A DNA stretch of 10,055 bases. Source: an uncultured Bacteroidales bacterium (lineage in GTDB: Bacteria > Bacteroidota > Bacteroidia > Bacteroidales > UBA932). Numbering within the stretch: the first letter of the stretch is position 1; every line of letters begins with the position of its first letter. The translations under genes were made by a program, and so were the position numbers. Positions 8,523 to 10,055 of the stretch are shown one piece after another. Under the pieces are notes generated by a model, which was not told the origin of the DNA, ran no database searches, and saw only the letters and a list, made by a program, of their open reading frames with translations. Where the stretch lies: assembly GCA_946415795.1 (NCBI GenBank), contig CAMKTW010000044.1:1-10055 (forward strand), given 5' to 3'.

Positions 8523-10055
8523 ATGGCAAACTTAAGATTCCAGGTCGTAGCGGAAGCATTCAAGAAGAAACCGCTCGACATCAAGGCCCCGGCAGAGAGA
8601 CCGAGCGAATACTTTGGAAAGAAAGTATTCAATCGCGAGAAGATGTACAAATATCTGCCCAAGCAGGTGTACAACAAGATGATAGATGTGATGGACAACG
8701 GCGCCCAGCTTGACCTTGACGTAGCTGACGCTGTTGCAGCCGGAATGAAGCAATGGGCCACTGAGAACGATGTTACCCACTACACCCACTGGTTTCAGCC
8801 GCTCACAGAAGGTACCGCAGAAAAGCACGACTCCTTTGTGGAGCACGACGGCAAAGGCGGTATGATTGAGGAGTTCAGCGGCAAGTTGCTCGTACAGCAG
8901 GAACCCGACGCATCGTCGTTCCCCAGCGGCGGTATCCGTTCCACTTTTGAGGCGCGCGGCTACTCTGCCTGGGACCCTACATCACCGGTGTTCATAATAG
9001 ACGACACCCTTTGTATCCCCACCGTGTTTATCTCATACAGTGGCGAAGCGCTCGATTACAAAGCACCGTTGCTACGTTCATTGCACGCGGTGAATGTGGC
9101 AGCAACAGATGTTTGTCACTATTTTTATCCCAATGTCAAAAAGGTATTCAGCACCCTCGGATGGGAGCAGGAGTATTTCCTTGTTGACGAAGGACTATAT
9201 TCAGCACGTCCCGACCTGCTCCTTACAGGACGTACGCTGATGGGTCACGACTCTGCCAAGAACCAGCAGATGGACGACCACTATTTTGGCACTATCCCCG
9301 ACCGTGTCCAGGCTTTTATGAAAGACCTTGAGATCCAGGCCCTGGAGCTCGGTATCCCCTGCAAGACCCGTCACAACGAGGTTGCCCCCAACCAGTTTGA
9401 ACTGGCTCCTATATTTGAGGAGACAAACCTGGCGGTTGACCACAACATGCTGCTCATGAGCCTTATGCGTAAGGTGGCCCGCAAGCATGGATTCCGTGTC
9501 CTGCTCCATGAGAAACCTTTTGCAGGAATCAACGGAAGCGGCAAGCACAACAACTGGAGCCTCTCTACAGATACCGGGGTGCGCCTGCATGCTCCCGGCA
9601 AGACTCAGGAGGACACGCTGCGCTTCGTAGTATTCATAGTTGAGACCCTGATGGGTGTATATTGTCACAACGGCCTGCTCAAAGCCAGTATCATGTCGGC
9701 ATCAAACGCACATCGTCTGGGTGCAAACGAAGCCCCGCCTGCAATTATCTCCTCTTTCCTTGGCAAGCAGGTTTCAGAGCTGCTGGACCATATCGAGAAA
9801 GCCGATCCCGACGCCCTGTCAATGGCCGGTAAGCAAGGGATGAAGATGGATATCCCTGAGATCCCGGAGATCATGATTGACAATACCGACCGCAACCGCA
9901 CCAGCCCGTTTGCATTTACCGGCAACAGATTTGAGTTCCGCGCCGTGGGCAGCGAGGCAAACTGCGCCTCTGCAATGATCGCCCTCAACAGTGCCGTGGC
10001 TGAGGCTCTGGCAGATTTCAAGAAACGGGTAGATGCGCGTATAGCGGATATCAGC
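8523..10055 (+). CDS. glnN: Glutamine synthetase type III, N-terminal part (runs off the right edge)
   Basis: GlnN makes glutamine from glutamate, ammonia and ATP, the entry step of ammonia assimilation. The window holds 511 codons from the ATG at 8523, open to the edge. Known type III enzymes are about 700-730 residues, far longer than the GlnA type I (about 470), so roughly 200 residues are missing. The long N-terminal region (MANLRFQVVAEAF onward, with GGIRSTFEARGY at about 137-148) is type III-specific. Glutamine synthetase active-site equivalents follow: EQEYF from Glu215, NEVAPNQFELAP from Asn285 (Glu286), GINGSGKHNNWS from Gly335, and NRFEFR ending at Arg473. Type III enzymes are dodecamers found largely in Bacteroidota and some Firmicutes and cyanobacteria. 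The gene starts 19 bp after dapL with no evident Shine-Dalgarno sequence. Its link with dapF-dapL and the divergent gltBD block places it in nitrogen supply. The symbol glnA is also used for this gene in some annotations. Confidence 0.96.
   Translation, partial: MANLRFQVVAEAFKKKPLDIKAPAERPSEYFGKKVFNREKMYKYLPKQVYNKMIDVMDNGAQLDLDVADAVAAGMKQWATENDVTHYTHWFQPLTEGTAEKHDSFVEHDGKGGMIEEFSGKLLVQQEPDASSFPSGGIRSTFEARGYSAWDPTSPVFIIDDTLCIPTVFISYSGEALDYKAPLLRSLHAVNVAATDVCHYFYPNVKKVFSTLGWEQEYFLVDEGLYSARPDLLLTGRTLMGHDSAKNQQMDDHYFGTIPDRVQAFMKDLEIQALELGIPCKTRHNEVAPNQFELAPIFEETNLAVDHNMLLMSLMRKVARKHGFRVLLHEKPFAGINGSGKHNNWSLSTDTGVRLHAPGKTQEDTLRFVVFIVETLMGVYCHNGLLKASIMSASNAHRLGANEAPPAIISSFLGKQVSELLDHIEKADPDALSMAGKQGMKMDIPEIPEIMIDNTDRNRTSPFAFTGNRFEFRAVGSEANCASAMIALNSAVAEALADFKKRVDARIADIS

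Noticed and set aside
1..10055. A hidden mobile element, defence system or novel locus
   Set aside because: Apart from the 263-bp gap the DNA is almost fully occupied by six intact or edge-cut core metabolic genes of uniform composition; no integrase, transposase, terminal repeats or repeat array was seen.

Overview
This window looks like ordinary core chromosome from a member of the Bacteroidota, most likely order Bacteroidales. The evidence is the set of protein types: a type III glutamine synthetase, a DapL-type diaminopimelate aminotransferase, and GltB, GltD and PyrG sequences that read like Bacteroidales homologs. A TAnnTTTG-type -7 element lies before gltB, and recognisable Shine-Dalgarno sequences are scarce. 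Base composition looks moderately GC-rich and even throughout. I see no transposase, integrase, phage gene, tRNA, rRNA, CRISPR array or toxin-antitoxin pair. Genus assignment is not possible by eye.

Layout: six genes form two divergent, tightly packed blocks that point away from a 263-bp gap (6170-6432). The minus-strand block runs from the gap to the left edge: gltB (glutamate synthase large subunit, 6169-1745), gltD (small subunit, 1720-374) and pyrG (CTP synthase, 372 to the edge, N-terminal part only). The gaps are 24 bp and 1 bp. The plus-strand block runs to the right edge: dapF (6433-7287), dapL (7274-8503) and glnN (type III glutamine synthetase, 8523 to the edge, N-terminal part only). 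dapF and dapL overlap by 14 bp, and 19 bp separate dapL from glnN. Each block is probably one transcription unit, which is inferred from spacing.

How the genes fit together: GlnN makes glutamine from glutamate and ammonia, and GltBD turns glutamine plus 2-oxoglutarate into two glutamates, so the GS-GOGAT ammonia-assimilation cycle is split across the divergent pair. DapL uses glutamate as amino donor to make LL-diaminopimelate in one step, and DapF epimerises it to meso-diaminopimelate for lysine and peptidoglycan. PyrG normally uses glutamine as nitrogen donor for CTP. The common theme is supply and use of glutamate and glutamine nitrogen. I found no convincing sign of an undescribed system. 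The most useful leads are the shared intergenic region as a possible nitrogen-control point and the linkage of dapF-dapL with glnN.
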